Source: Aureispira anguillae
GTDB lineage: Bacteria; Bacteroidota; Bacteroidia; Chitinophagales; Saprospiraceae
Direction: 5' to 3'
DNA: 64,000 nucleotides
Assembly (NCBI RefSeq): GCF_026000115.1
Contig: NZ_AP026867.1
Location: 7,417,001 to 7,481,000, forward strand
The notes below the pieces were generated by a model. It had not been told where the DNA came from. It worked only from the letters and a program-made list of their open reading frames with translations, and made no database searches. The position numbers and the translations under genes are program-made. Shown piece by piece: positions 1 to 9,200 of the stretch; the stretch's first letter is position 1, and every line of letters starts with the position of its first letter.

Positions 1-1419
1 GATATTGTCTTCCAAAACAACAGGCTCTTGCTCTTTGATTGGAGCAGTTGGAAGTTCTTCCTTTCTTGCCTTTTTGTCTGCCTTTGGGGCAGGAGCATTC
101 GTCTTTTTTGAAGTTGGATTGGGTGACTCTTGGTTGCTTGTTTTTTGAACCTGTTTTTTATTAGGCGTTTGAGTTTTGTTCTTTTTAGCGGCTAAAGCAA
201 GGCGTTCTTCTACTGAAAGTTGTTTGTTTTCTTGCTTTTTATTGCTTTGTTTTCTAAACTCTTTTTTGGGTTTTTGATCCCTGTCTTTTCGCTCTCTTTT
301 TTTGTGAGGCGCTTTTCGATCTTCGGGTTCAACACCATCATTATCTATGATATCATCAGGGCTAGCATCTATTTCATTCTCCGCAACAATTTTGAGTGGA
401 TTACCTGTCATCTCCAAATAATCAGCCCTTTGTTTGGCACTATCAATAGCTTGGTATAGAGCCTCTCTAAATGATTGAGGATTGGCATTGTTTTTTCCTG
501 CAATTTCAAACCCAGTACCATGATCGGGAGAGGTTCGGATGATCGGAAGTCCTGCTGTAAAATTAACACCATTACCAAAAGATAGCGCTTTGAAAGGCAC
601 CAAGCCTTGATCGTGATACATCGCAAGAATTCCATCAAAATTACTGTAATTACCAGAGCCAAAAAAGCCATCTGCTGCATAGGGGCCAATGACCAAAATG
701 CCTTTTTTCTTAGCCGCTTCGATAGCAGGCAAAATGATTTCAATTTCTTCATTTCCTAATACACCATCATCACCAGCATGAGGATTAAGTCCCAATAAAG
801 CAATAGCAGGTTTGTCAATTCCAAAATCCATTTTAAGGCTTTGGTTCATGAGTTCTATTTTCTGAAGAATAAGCTCTTTGGTAATCGTTGAAGCGACCTG
901 ACTAAGTGGAAGATGGTTTGTAATTAGACCAATGCGAAGTGACTCATTGATCATTAACATTAGATTTTCTTTCGCATTAAACTTATGGGTAAGATATTCG
1001 GTATGACCAGGATATGCAAAACCACTAAGTTGCATTGCCTTTTTGTTAATAGGAGCCGTAACTAAAGCATCAAGATGTCCTTCTTTCAAATCTTCCGTTG
1101 CTTGTTCTAGCGAAAATGTAGCATATTTACCACCATCAGCAGTGCATTTACCCAATGTTATTTTTACATTTTCTAACCAACAATTGATGACATTTACTGC
1201 ATTGGGATTAATGGAATGAATGTCATTGGTATTGTGTAAGGTTAAGTCCTTTACTTTGATGATGTTTTTATGATAAGAAGCTACTTTGGTTGAGCCATAT
1301 AAAACAGGAGTACACCAATTTAAAATGCGTTTATCTGCCAATGTTTTCAAAATAACCTCCAATCCAATTCCATTGATATCACCTACAGAAATACCTATTT
1401 TTAATTTTTTATTCGTCAT
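1..1419 (-). CDS. pdxA: 4-hydroxythreonine-4-phosphate dehydrogenase PdxA, partial, with charged C-terminal extension
   Basis: This gene starts at the ATG complement at 1417-1419 and runs off the left edge, giving 473 codons without a stop. PdxA oxidises 4-phosphohydroxy-L-threonine in the DXP-dependent pathway to pyridoxal phosphate. The N-terminus has the family's ISVGDINGIG start. Further on are APINKKA, a metal-site loop HAGDDG (family usual HAGEGG), MYHDQGL near residue 268 and the PDHGTG motif. These are hallmark substrate and metal-binding segments. The catalytic domain should end near residue 345-355. The remaining 120 or more residues are a Lys/Glu/Gln/Pro-rich low-complexity tail, absent from typical PdxA of about 330-350 residues. 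The frame stays open and no stop separates tail from enzyme, so it reads as a true fusion or extension. A TATCTTTG box on this strand at 1623-1630 is a possible -7 element but lacks a good -33 partner. Confidence 0.93.
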   Translation of the reverse strand, partial: MTNKKLKIGISVGDINGIGLEVILKTLADKRILNWCTPVLYGSTKVASYHKNIIKVKDLTLHNTNDIHSINPNAVNVINCWLENVKITLGKCTADGGKYATFSLEQATEDLKEGHLDALVTAPINKKAMQLSGFAYPGHTEYLTHKFNAKENLMLMINESLRIGLITNHLPLSQVASTITKELILQKIELMNQSLKMDFGIDKPAIALLGLNPHAGDDGVLGNEEIEIILPAIEAAKKKGILVIGPYAADGFFGSGNYSNFDGILAMYHDQGLVPFKALSFGNGVNFTAGLPIIRTSPDHGTGFEIAGKNNANPQSFREALYQAIDSAKQRADYLEMTGNPLKIVAENEIDASPDDIIDNDGVEPEDRKAPHKKRERKDRDQKPKKEFRKQSNKKQENKQLSVEERLALAAKKNKTQTPNKKQVQKTSNQESPNPTSKKTNAPAPKADKKARKEELPTAPIKEQEPVVLEDNI

Positions 1420-1647
1420 AAATATATAGACAAGTAAATTATACTTGTTAGTTGATCCAAAGTATGCCTTTGGAAGTGAGTTAAAAATATATGAGTAGTG
1501 TTTAAATGTGCTTAGTGACACTACTTATATGGAGTTGATAACTAGTTCTTTGTGTGTACGTGAAATTGCCTTTTTTTAGCAAAACACACCCTCCATACAA
1601 TCTTGTGAAATTCATATAACTACAAAGATACAGAAAAAAGCGGAATA

Positions 1648-3075
1648 TTACGGTTTTGAATAATTGGACAAAAAATTATAAAGCAATTGAACACCATAAC
1701 CTGTACCTCCTTTGACACGATAGGCATCTTCATGGTGCAAAAAAGCAACGCCTGCAATATCGATATGTATCCAATCATAAGCCACAAAATGCTCTAAAAA
1801 TTTACCTGCTGTGATTGCCCCTGCACCAGAACCGCCTAAGTTTTTTATATCTGCAATTTCAGATTTTAGCATTTCTGCATATTCTTCCCACAACGGAAAT
1901 TCTACGAGGCGCTCATAAGTAGCAAAACCTGCCTCCAACAAGGCTTGTTTGGTTGACGATTGAGCTGTGCCCATAAAAACCCCTGCTTGGTTGCCAATTG
2001 CATGAGCCGCCGAACCCGTTAATGTAGCCATGTCAATTACTAGCTCTGGGTCATATTGTTTGGCATAATGCAATGCATCAGCAAGCAACATACGTCCTTC
2101 AGCATCTGTATTTAATACTTCTACGGTAGAACCATTGAACATTTTGATGACATCACCAGGAGCATAAGCGTTCAGCCCAGGACGGTTATCAGTAGCAGGA
2201 ATCAAACTCACTACATGAATCGGCAACTCTGACTTTGCCACAGCGTACATCGTTCCGATGATCCCCGCAGCACCAGCCATATCCGATTTCATAAAATCCA
2301 TAGAATTAGCAGTAGGTTTGAGACTAAGCCCTCCTGTATCGTAAACAACTCCTTTACCAACTAAAACAATTGGTTTTTTATTAATGGGATTGGCGGGAGA
2401 CCACTCTAAAATAGAAAATGTTGGCGGATCGACGCTTCCTTTGTTAACGGCAAGAATGCCCCCCATGTTGAGTTTCTCTATAGCTGCTTTGTCTAAGACC
2501 TTGACCGAAAAATTAGCTAAGGCTCCTAATTGTTTTATTTCTTCTGCTAACTGAGGAGCTGTAAGGTAGGAGAGTGGTTCATTGACCAAATCTCTAGCAA
2601 TACAAACCCCTTCTAATACATGACCAAGAAGTTTTACTTGTTCAGGGGCAATTGCTGCACTTAAAAGCTGTATTGTTTGAAGTGAACTTTGAAGGGCTTC
2701 TTTGTTTTTAAAATATTTCAGAAATTGATAATTGGCTAAGACCAAACCCTCTGTATAAGAACGCAATAAATGATCTTTCGTCTGGTCAATAAGAGTAATT
2801 TGTTTCAACCGATAGTTGCGTAATAAAGGGACAATTTTGGCTGCCAACCGTCTAGCAGCTTCTTGTGTAGAATTGCTAATAATTTCTATAAAAACAAATC
2901 GTTTCGCTTGTGGATAAACCAATTGCTTGATACCTTGTTGAGTCGCTTGCTCTAAGGTCTTATATTCGGTATCAGATAAAACAGTTTTGGCGAACGGTAA
3001 GTTTGTTTTTTTGACTAATACTATAAGGGCATCAGAAGATGTATATTCTGAGATAGATCGTAGTGTTGTATTCAT
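1648..3075 (-). CDS. pepA: Leucyl aminopeptidase, M17 family
   Basis: Cytosolic M17 metallopeptidase that removes N-terminal residues from peptides, usually as a hexamer with two metals per active site. The metal and catalytic segments are intact: VGKGVVYDTGG (K241 and D246 from the chosen start) and NTDAEGRM at about 322-329, the family signature. The N-terminal half is the less conserved macro-like domain, the C-terminal half the catalytic domain. At 475 residues it matches the family. An in-frame ATG lies 20 codons upstream (frame open to 3135), but those residues do not resemble the family and the region ends at a palindromic repeat, so I prefer the ATG at 3073-3075. It converges with no neighbour and points toward pdxA; the 228 bp between them hold no other gene. 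Confidence 0.93.
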   Translation of the reverse strand: MNTTLRSISEYTSSDALIVLVKKTNLPFAKTVLSDTEYKTLEQATQQGIKQLVYPQAKRFVFIEIISNSTQEAARRLAAKIVPLLRNYRLKQITLIDQTKDHLLRSYTEGLVLANYQFLKYFKNKEALQSSLQTIQLLSAAIAPEQVKLLGHVLEGVCIARDLVNEPLSYLTAPQLAEEIKQLGALANFSVKVLDKAAIEKLNMGGILAVNKGSVDPPTFSILEWSPANPINKKPIVLVGKGVVYDTGGLSLKPTANSMDFMKSDMAGAAGIIGTMYAVAKSELPIHVVSLIPATDNRPGLNAYAPGDVIKMFNGSTVEVLNTDAEGRMLLADALHYAKQYDPELVIDMATLTGSAAHAIGNQAGVFMGTAQSSTKQALLEAGFATYERLVEFPLWEEYAEMLKSEIADIKNLGGSGAGAITAGKFLEHFVAYDWIHIDIAGVAFLHHEDAYRVKGGTGYGVQLLYNFLSNYSKP

Positions 3076-3136
3076 ATTATAAGGAATGGATAAGCTCGAA
3101 TAAATAGGACCTGAAAAATAGCAAAGTGCTATCATC

Positions 3137-3230
3137 CATTACTTCGTGGAAAAACTAAAAAACTATCTCATGAGCATAGCGAGTAACTAAGCGCAGCGCT
3201 CATGACCATAGGGAACTAATCGACGAAGTA
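3137..3230. repeat. Small palindromic repeat with TACTTCGT ends
   Basis: The ends are inverted copies: TACTTCGT at 3140-3147 and ACGAAGTA at 3223-3230. Inside are TCATGAGC and GCTCATGA, which can pair. The complement contains TTCCCTATGGTCATGAG and the string TCATGAGATAGTTTTTTAGT, both nearly repeated inside the larger element at 48558-48957. It sits between pepA and rsmA, has no coding capacity and looks like a MITE or REP-like unit. Confidence 0.6.
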
Positions 3231-3396
3231 TCAATAATCATTACAAGGTAAAATAATAAGACAATGCTATTGAGCTAATATAATTAATCTTGAGAAGATG
3301 TCAAATTATTTAGATCGTGCGTGTGTAATTGAACGTTAAAGAACCCTAATTGGAAGCATTCTTATAGGGCTATTTTTTACAATTAGAGAGCTAGAA

Positions 3397-3427
3397 TTGA
3401 GAATCAAATCTTTTTATTGTATTTTTG
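3397..3427 (+). promoter_or_regulatory. Bacteroidota-type promoter for rsmA
   Basis: TTG at 3397-3399, a 20 bp spacer, and TATTTTTG at 3420-3427 match the TTG-N(17-23)-TAnnTTTG consensus of the Bacteroidota primary sigma factor. A start near 3434 would leave a leader of about 115 nt before the rsmA ATG at 3549. Confidence 0.6.
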
Positions 3428-3548
3428 TGCTTTCTTAAGAGTAATGGAAGAAGCCAAGCATAACAATTGATAAAAGTGAGTGAATTACTTCAATCGATTG
3501 TTTTTTATGAACAATCTTTTATTAATTGTTATTACCAAAAAATATAGA

Positions 3549-4322
3549 ATGAAGGCAAAAAAATCATACGGACAGCACTTTTTGAACAAAGAATCTATTG
3601 CGATGGATATTGCAAAAAGTTTAACGTTAAGAGATCAATATAAGAGCGTCGTTGAAATTGGTCCAGGGAAAGGAATGTTGACCAAACATTTGATGGAGGA
3701 GTATGCTGCGTATGATTTAAAGGTAATTGAAGCGGATCGAGATATGGTACTCTATTTAGCAGAACATTATACAGATCTTGTACCTAATATTATTGCGGAA
3801 GATTTTTTGAAGGTAAACTTAAAAGAGCATTTTAAAGAACAATATGCTATTATAGGCAACTTTCCTTATAATATTTCATCTCAAATTCTTTTTAAATTAT
3901 TGGATAATAAGGAACAGGTGCCCGAATTGGTGGGAATGTTTCAAAAGGAAGTTGCTGAACGTGTCGCAGCTCAACCCAATACCAAGGCTTATGGGGTCTT
4001 AACTGTTTTAGTGCAGGCTTATTATGATGTGGAGTATCTATTTACAGTAGGTCCAGAGCATTTTAACCCTCCTCCAAAGGTGCAATCTGCCGTTATTCGA
4101 CTACACAGAAAAAAAGATTTTGAAAATTTAGGATGTGACGAAAGCCGTTTAAAAGCGATCGTTAAGACCTCTTTTGGCATGCGACGAAAAATGTTACGCA
4201 ACTCAATGAAACAATTTTTGCCCAAAAACGTTATATTTGAGGATGAATTCTTTAAGCAGAGACCCGAAAACCTTTCTGTACAGGATTTTATTGACCTCAC
4301 CAACTTAACTTTTAAATACTAA
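3549..4322 (+). CDS. rsmA: 16S rRNA (adenine(1518)-N(6)/adenine(1519)-N(6))-dimethyltransferase RsmA
   Basis: RsmA (KsgA) dimethylates two adjacent adenines in the 3' hairpin of 16S rRNA during small-subunit maturation, using S-adenosylmethionine. The protein opens with KKSYGQHFLNKE, the family's N-terminal SAM-site motif, followed by VEIGPGKGMLT (motif I, about residues 36-46), an acidic motif II around EADRD, and NFPYNISS, the NxPY-type catalytic motif near residues 103-110. Length 257 residues is normal. The frame extends upstream to a GTG at 3480 with another ATG at 3507, but homology begins at the ATG at 3549. A leader promoter lies at 3397-3427. It is followed by 416 bp of non-coding DNA with an 8 bp inverted repeat (ACTAAACG / CGTTTAGT) around and after the stop. 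Confidence 0.95.
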   Translation: MKAKKSYGQHFLNKESIAMDIAKSLTLRDQYKSVVEIGPGKGMLTKHLMEEYAAYDLKVIEADRDMVLYLAEHYTDLVPNIIAEDFLKVNLKEHFKEQYAIIGNFPYNISSQILFKLLDNKEQVPELVGMFQKEVAERVAAQPNTKAYGVLTVLVQAYYDVEYLFTVGPEHFNPPPKVQSAVIRLHRKKDFENLGCDESRLKAIVKTSFGMRRKMLRNSMKQFLPKNVIFEDEFFKQRPENLSVQDFIDLTNLTFKY

Positions 4323-4620
4323 ACGATATTTATAAACTCCCCAACTCTTATAATTTGACGTTTAGTGTATTTGTTATTCCATAAATTTATTGGATAAATA
4401 AGTTAGTAGTTGAGACAGTAAATTTTAAATTTTATGATGATATAGTACCTTGTTTATAAAAAACATTACTATATTGGAGGTACCCACCTTTTCTGTATTT
4501 ACACTTTCCATAAGTTTTATTTTATTGTACAAGTCATCTTTCTATCTAAAATCAAACATTTAGATTGAAAGCGGATGCTATGCTCCTGTTTAAAGGAGTA
4601 AATTGCACTTCTTTTCTTTT

Positions 4621-4648
4621 TTGAACGCAGTAAAATCTTCTATATTTG
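4621..4648 (+). promoter_or_regulatory. Promoter for the 2-hydroxyacid dehydrogenase gene
   Basis: TTG at 4621-4623 and TATATTTG at 4641-4648 with a 17 bp spacer fit the Bacteroidota consensus at its short limit. The start codon follows about 90 bp later. The rest of the 4323-4738 gap shows only a weak ATCTAAA/TTTAGAT hairpin near 4537-4566 and no open frame worth calling. Confidence 0.5.
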
Positions 4649-4738
4649 CTAGCGATAGAAAGGGTTTTATTGGAGGGAATTGTTTTAAAACAAAGCGTTT
4701 TTGTTTTTGAATAAGAACTCATTTACAAAAAAGATAGG

Positions 4739-5686
4739 ATGACAGAACAAGAACTACCTAAGGTCTTAATAACAGATGGCGTTCATGATTTATTAATTAA
4801 TGGATTAAAAACGGCAGGTTATTACTGTGATTATATGCCTTCTATTAGCTTGGAAGAGGTACGAACCATTATCCATCAATATCAAGGCATTATTATTAAT
4901 AGTAAAATCATAGTGGATCGTTCTTTTCTAGATCGTGCTACTCAATTGAAGTTTATTGGTCGATTGGGATCAGGTTTAGAAATTATTGATTTAGAATATG
5001 CCAAGGTCAAAGGAGTTGCTGTTCATCGTGCACCAGACGGAAACTGTGATGCTGTTGCTGAACATGCAATGGGTATGTTATTGAGCTTAGCCATTAATTT
5101 GAGGCAAGCAGATTGGCAGGTTCGTCAAAAAAAATGGGAACGAGAGCAAAATAGAGGCTGGGAGTTGATGGGCAAGACAATAGGCATTGTAGGTTTTGGA
5201 TATACTGGGCGTGCTTTGGCTCAACGCTTAATAGGGTTTGGGCTAAAGGTACTAGCTTACGATAAATACAAAACCGATTATGCTAAGGAAATGCCACATG
5301 TTGTTGAAGCTACCATGGAACAAATTTACCAAGAAGCAGATATATTGAGTTTGCATTTGCCTTCTACACCAGAAACTAAGGGAATGGTAGATTGGCAGTA
5401 TTGGGAAAACTTTAAAAAAACATTGGTAGTTGTCAATACTTCTAGAGGAAACATTATTCAAACGAAGCCTCTTTTAAGTGCTTTAGATTCGGGCAAAATA
5501 ATCGGAGCTTGTTTGGATGTGTTTGAAAATGAAAAGCCTCTTACTTATACTCAACAAGAGGATTTATTATTTCAGGACTTGTTTGAGCGAGAAAATGTTT
5601 TATTGACCCCTCATATTGCAGGATGGACTGTAGAATCAAAGGAACGTTTGGCGAAGTTGTTACTTGACCGAATTATGAAGCTATAG
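4739..5686 (+). CDS. D-isomer-specific 2-hydroxyacid dehydrogenase (phosphoglycerate dehydrogenase-like)
   Basis: NAD-dependent dehydrogenase of the D-2-hydroxyacid family. The Rossmann motif GIVGFGYTGRAL covers residues 149-160. The catalytic triad is visible as R236 in NTSRGN, E265 in the DVFENE segment and H292 in TPHIAGW. The order and spacing of the triad follow phosphoglycerate dehydrogenase, and GRLGSGLEIID near residue 74 matches the substrate-domain loop. There is no C-terminal ACT domain, so it resembles the short, non-serine-regulated forms. Substrate cannot be settled: 3-phosphoglycerate (serine synthesis) is the best guess, glyoxylate/hydroxypyruvate or D-lactate are alternatives. 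No serC or serB lies beside it. It appears to be a single-gene unit with its own promoter. Confidence 0.87.
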   Translation: MTEQELPKVLITDGVHDLLINGLKTAGYYCDYMPSISLEEVRTIIHQYQGIIINSKIIVDRSFLDRATQLKFIGRLGSGLEIIDLEYAKVKGVAVHRAPDGNCDAVAEHAMGMLLSLAINLRQADWQVRQKKWEREQNRGWELMGKTIGIVGFGYTGRALAQRLIGFGLKVLAYDKYKTDYAKEMPHVVEATMEQIYQEADILSLHLPSTPETKGMVDWQYWENFKKTLVVVNTSRGNIIQTKPLLSALDSGKIIGACLDVFENEKPLTYTQQEDLLFQDLFERENVLLTPHIAGWTVESKERLAKLLLDRIMKL

Positions 5687-6215
5687 ACTTGGAATTGTCG
5701 GAATTTGATGATACTTTTGTTAGTCTTTACAAATCGGGTAAGTATAAAATACAAAACAAATATAGTAGTTTGTGAAATATAAATATACTGATATACAGTT
5801 ATTTGTGTTTTAGTTTTGTAGCTTTGTTTTTGTTCTTTATTTGATTTTGAAGATCATTATTAACTCAACAAGTGAGTTATGAAGAATGAGAAGTAGTATG
5901 AAATACAAATGAATAGGTTGGATAGACAAAAAAGTGTTGGGATGAAATTGATAAAGTGAGATGCTTAAAGTTGATTTTAGCTCCAATACCAACATCGATG
6001 ATTTTTATAAGGTTAATTGATGATAAGTCTGTTAGAATTTGGCTGGTTACCAGGTTTTTATCTAATTTAATTGTATGAATTTATTTTTCAACTTGAAAAT
6101 AAAAATGAAATAGAGTAATTAAAGGTGTTGGTTAGCCTTTGATACTTTTGTTAGGTAGTACTTAATGTACAATAGATAAAACAACGTTTAATTTTTTAAC
6201 TTTTTTAAAGTTCTT
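5687..6215. other. Non-coding gap upstream of the TonB-dependent receptor
   Basis: No convincing gene in 529 bp. Two overlapping -7-like boxes, TAGTTTTG and TAGCTTTG, lie at 5811-5826, and TACTTTTG lies at 6143-6150, close to the receptor start at 6216. None has a TTG at the ideal distance. The region probably holds the promoter and a long leader for the receptor cluster. Confidence 0.35.
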
Positions 6216-9200
6216 ATGGTTATGGTTCGTTACATAATTTTGTTGACTCTGTTGTTCTTAGGGAGCAGTACGCTGTTTGCTCAGACAACAGGAAGTTTGC
6301 AAGGGAAAGTTATCGATGTTGGCAACGACGAAGGGCTTCCTTTTGCAAATGTAGTTTTAGAAAAAGAAGGGGTGCAAATCTCTGGAACACAAACCGATTT
6401 TGATGGAAACTACAACTTCTCAAACATTAACGCTGGTACTTATGATGTATTGGTTTCTTATGTAGGTTTTCCTACAGTTAAAACAGAGGGAGTTGTAATT
6501 AAGTTGGGTCAAGTAGTGCGATTTGATATTGAAATGGAAGAAGGTCAAGATCTTACTTTTACAGATAGCACTGGAAAAAAAACAGAAGGAGTTGTGGTAC
6601 GAGCTTATCGTATTCCATTGATTGAGCAAGATGCAACTTCTGGTGGTCAAACATTAGGTGCTGAAGACATCAAAAACTTAGCTACTCGTAATGTTACAAG
6701 TATTGTTGCAACAACTGCTGGTGTAAACCAAGCGGATGAAGGAGAAGCGGTTAACTCTAATGGTAGTCGTAGCTCAAGTAACGATACTTATATTGATGGT
6801 GTTCGTGTTATTGGTAATTTTGGTATTCCAGAAACTGAGATTGATCAAGTTCAAATTATTACTTCTGGTGTACCTGCTGAGTTTGGTGATGCAACAGGTG
6901 CAATTACGAATATTATCACAAAAGGTCCTTCTTCTGAGTTAACAGGAGGTGTGCAGTTAGAAACTTCTCAGTTTCTAGATGCATTTGCTGCAAATCGTGC
7001 AGATGCTTATTTTTCTGGACCAATCCTCGCTAAACCAATGCTTAACGCATTAGGTGATACGCTTAAAAAGGACGGGAAAGTTCGCAAATCTACTATTTTA
7101 GGGTATCGTCTTGCAGGGGTTTATTCGACTTCTTTAGACAGTCGCCCTTCTGCTTTGGGATCTTTTCAACTAAAAGAAGATAAATTACAGGAAATATTAG
7201 CGAATCCTCTAGTTGCTAACCCTAGTGGTAGTGGTCGTGTATATGCTGCTGATTTTATAACTAAAGATGATTTAGAGGCAACTCAGGTACGTCCTAATGC
7301 TCGTGAATCTTATGCTGTAGCGAATGCTAAAATTGATTTTAAACCAAACAAAGATTTTTATTTTGTAGTAGGTGGTCAAGCTCAATTCAATTGGGGAAAT
7401 AGCGCAGGTACAACTAACCGTTTATTCAATTATCAACATAATCCTACTTACAAAACAAACACTTGGCGTGTTTCAGGACGTTTCCGTCATACGGTAAGTT
7501 CTACTCAGCCAGGAGGTGATGATGAAGAGGGTGATTCTACTACTGTACAGTCTGCATTCCAAAACTTTAGCTACGAATTGCAAGGTGATTACTCTCAAAC
7601 CAATGGATCTAATGAAGATCCTCGTTACAAAGATCGTCTTTGGGAATATGGTTATATAGGTAAATTCTATAGAAGCCTTACTCCAAGATTTGGTGCTATT
7701 GATTCTGTATTTATTACCAACACCATAGGTGATACGATTGGGGTTAATGTAGAAAATGGTCACTTGGCAAACAATATTACATTTACAGGTTATGAGCCTA
7801 ACTGGGATATTAATCCAGGTTTAGCTTCTTATAATAATTTAATTCCTAGACCTTTTGATATTAACGATCCTACTACTTTTAACCCAGATGCTCCTACTTC
7901 TATTGACGAAATGGAAATCATCAATGGTTTGAATACTGGGGCTCGTACTAGTATTTATGGTTTGTTTAATGCTCCTCATCAATTAAATAGTGGCTTTGGA
8001 AAAAGCAATAGCTCACAAGTTCGTGCTAATGTAAAAGCTAACTTTGATTTGGTAATGGCGCAAAAAACAGGAAACCCTATTCGTCACTCTATCCAATTGG
8101 GAGGTACATTTGAGCAACGTATTGATCGTTCTTATAACATTAGCCCATTTAGCTTATGGAACCTTGCTGATCAGTCGGTTAACTTCCATATGGACGAAGA
8201 AGCTACTGATCCAACTCGCCCAACTGGTGAGACTCGTTATGATCCAATTACACAGCGTCAATATGATTTATACGATGTATTGATCCGTACAGATGATGAA
8301 GGAAAAGAACCTGAAATGACCTTATTTGGTCAACGATTGAGAGAAGAATTGGGCTTAGATAAGCGCGATTGGGTTAATGTACACGAAATGACACCTGACC
8401 AAATGAATTTGGAATGGTTTGAGCCAACTACGTTGATTACAGGTCGTAGCCGTGTATTGAGTTATACTGGATATGATTATTTGGGTAACCCAACAGGTAC
8501 AGATATTGACTTTTTCTCTTTCTTTACAGAAACTCAAACGTTAAACAACGGAAGAGTTATTAAGACACGTCCAATTGCACCTAACAAACCAATTTATGCT
8601 GCTGGTTATATTCAGGATAAATTTACTTACAAGGATATTATTTGTAATGTAGGGGTGCGTTTTGATAGTTATGATGCGAATACTAAAGTATTAAATGATC
8701 CTTATTCTATTGTTGGATATGAGACAGCTTTGGAATTTGAGAGCGACCAATCTTTGTATGCTGCTGGAAAAAGCTCAAGCTATTCTCGTCCAGAAGTTAT
8801 TGGTGACGATTTTGCAGTTTATGTAAATGATAATAACAAAGATGCTGTTGTTGTTGGTTATAGAGATGGTGAACAATGGTACGATGCTAGTGGTATTCCT
8901 GTAAATAATCCAAGTGAATTAGGAACTACTATTTTACCTGCTCTAAAAGGGTTTGGTACTTCAGAGATTGATCCACAAGGTGACAACTACGATCCTACAT
9001 TGGCTTTCCGTGATTATCAACCTAACTTGATCGTAATGCCTCGTATTGCATTTTCTTTCCCTATTTCTAAGGAAGCAAACTTCTATGCAAACTACGATGT
9101 ATTGGCACAACGTCCACCAAGTGGAGCGATTGCTACGCCTTATACTTATTATAACTTTAGAGAGTTAGTGGCTTCTAATAACTCATCAAGATTTATTGGT

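Noticed and set aside
408-752. Minus-strand frame of 114 codons
   Set aside because: Out-of-frame shadow of pdxA, which is the clear coding frame here.
1480-1640. Possible terminator after pepA
   Set aside because: Only short imperfect pairings (TATGGAG with CTCCATA) without a stem next to a T tract.
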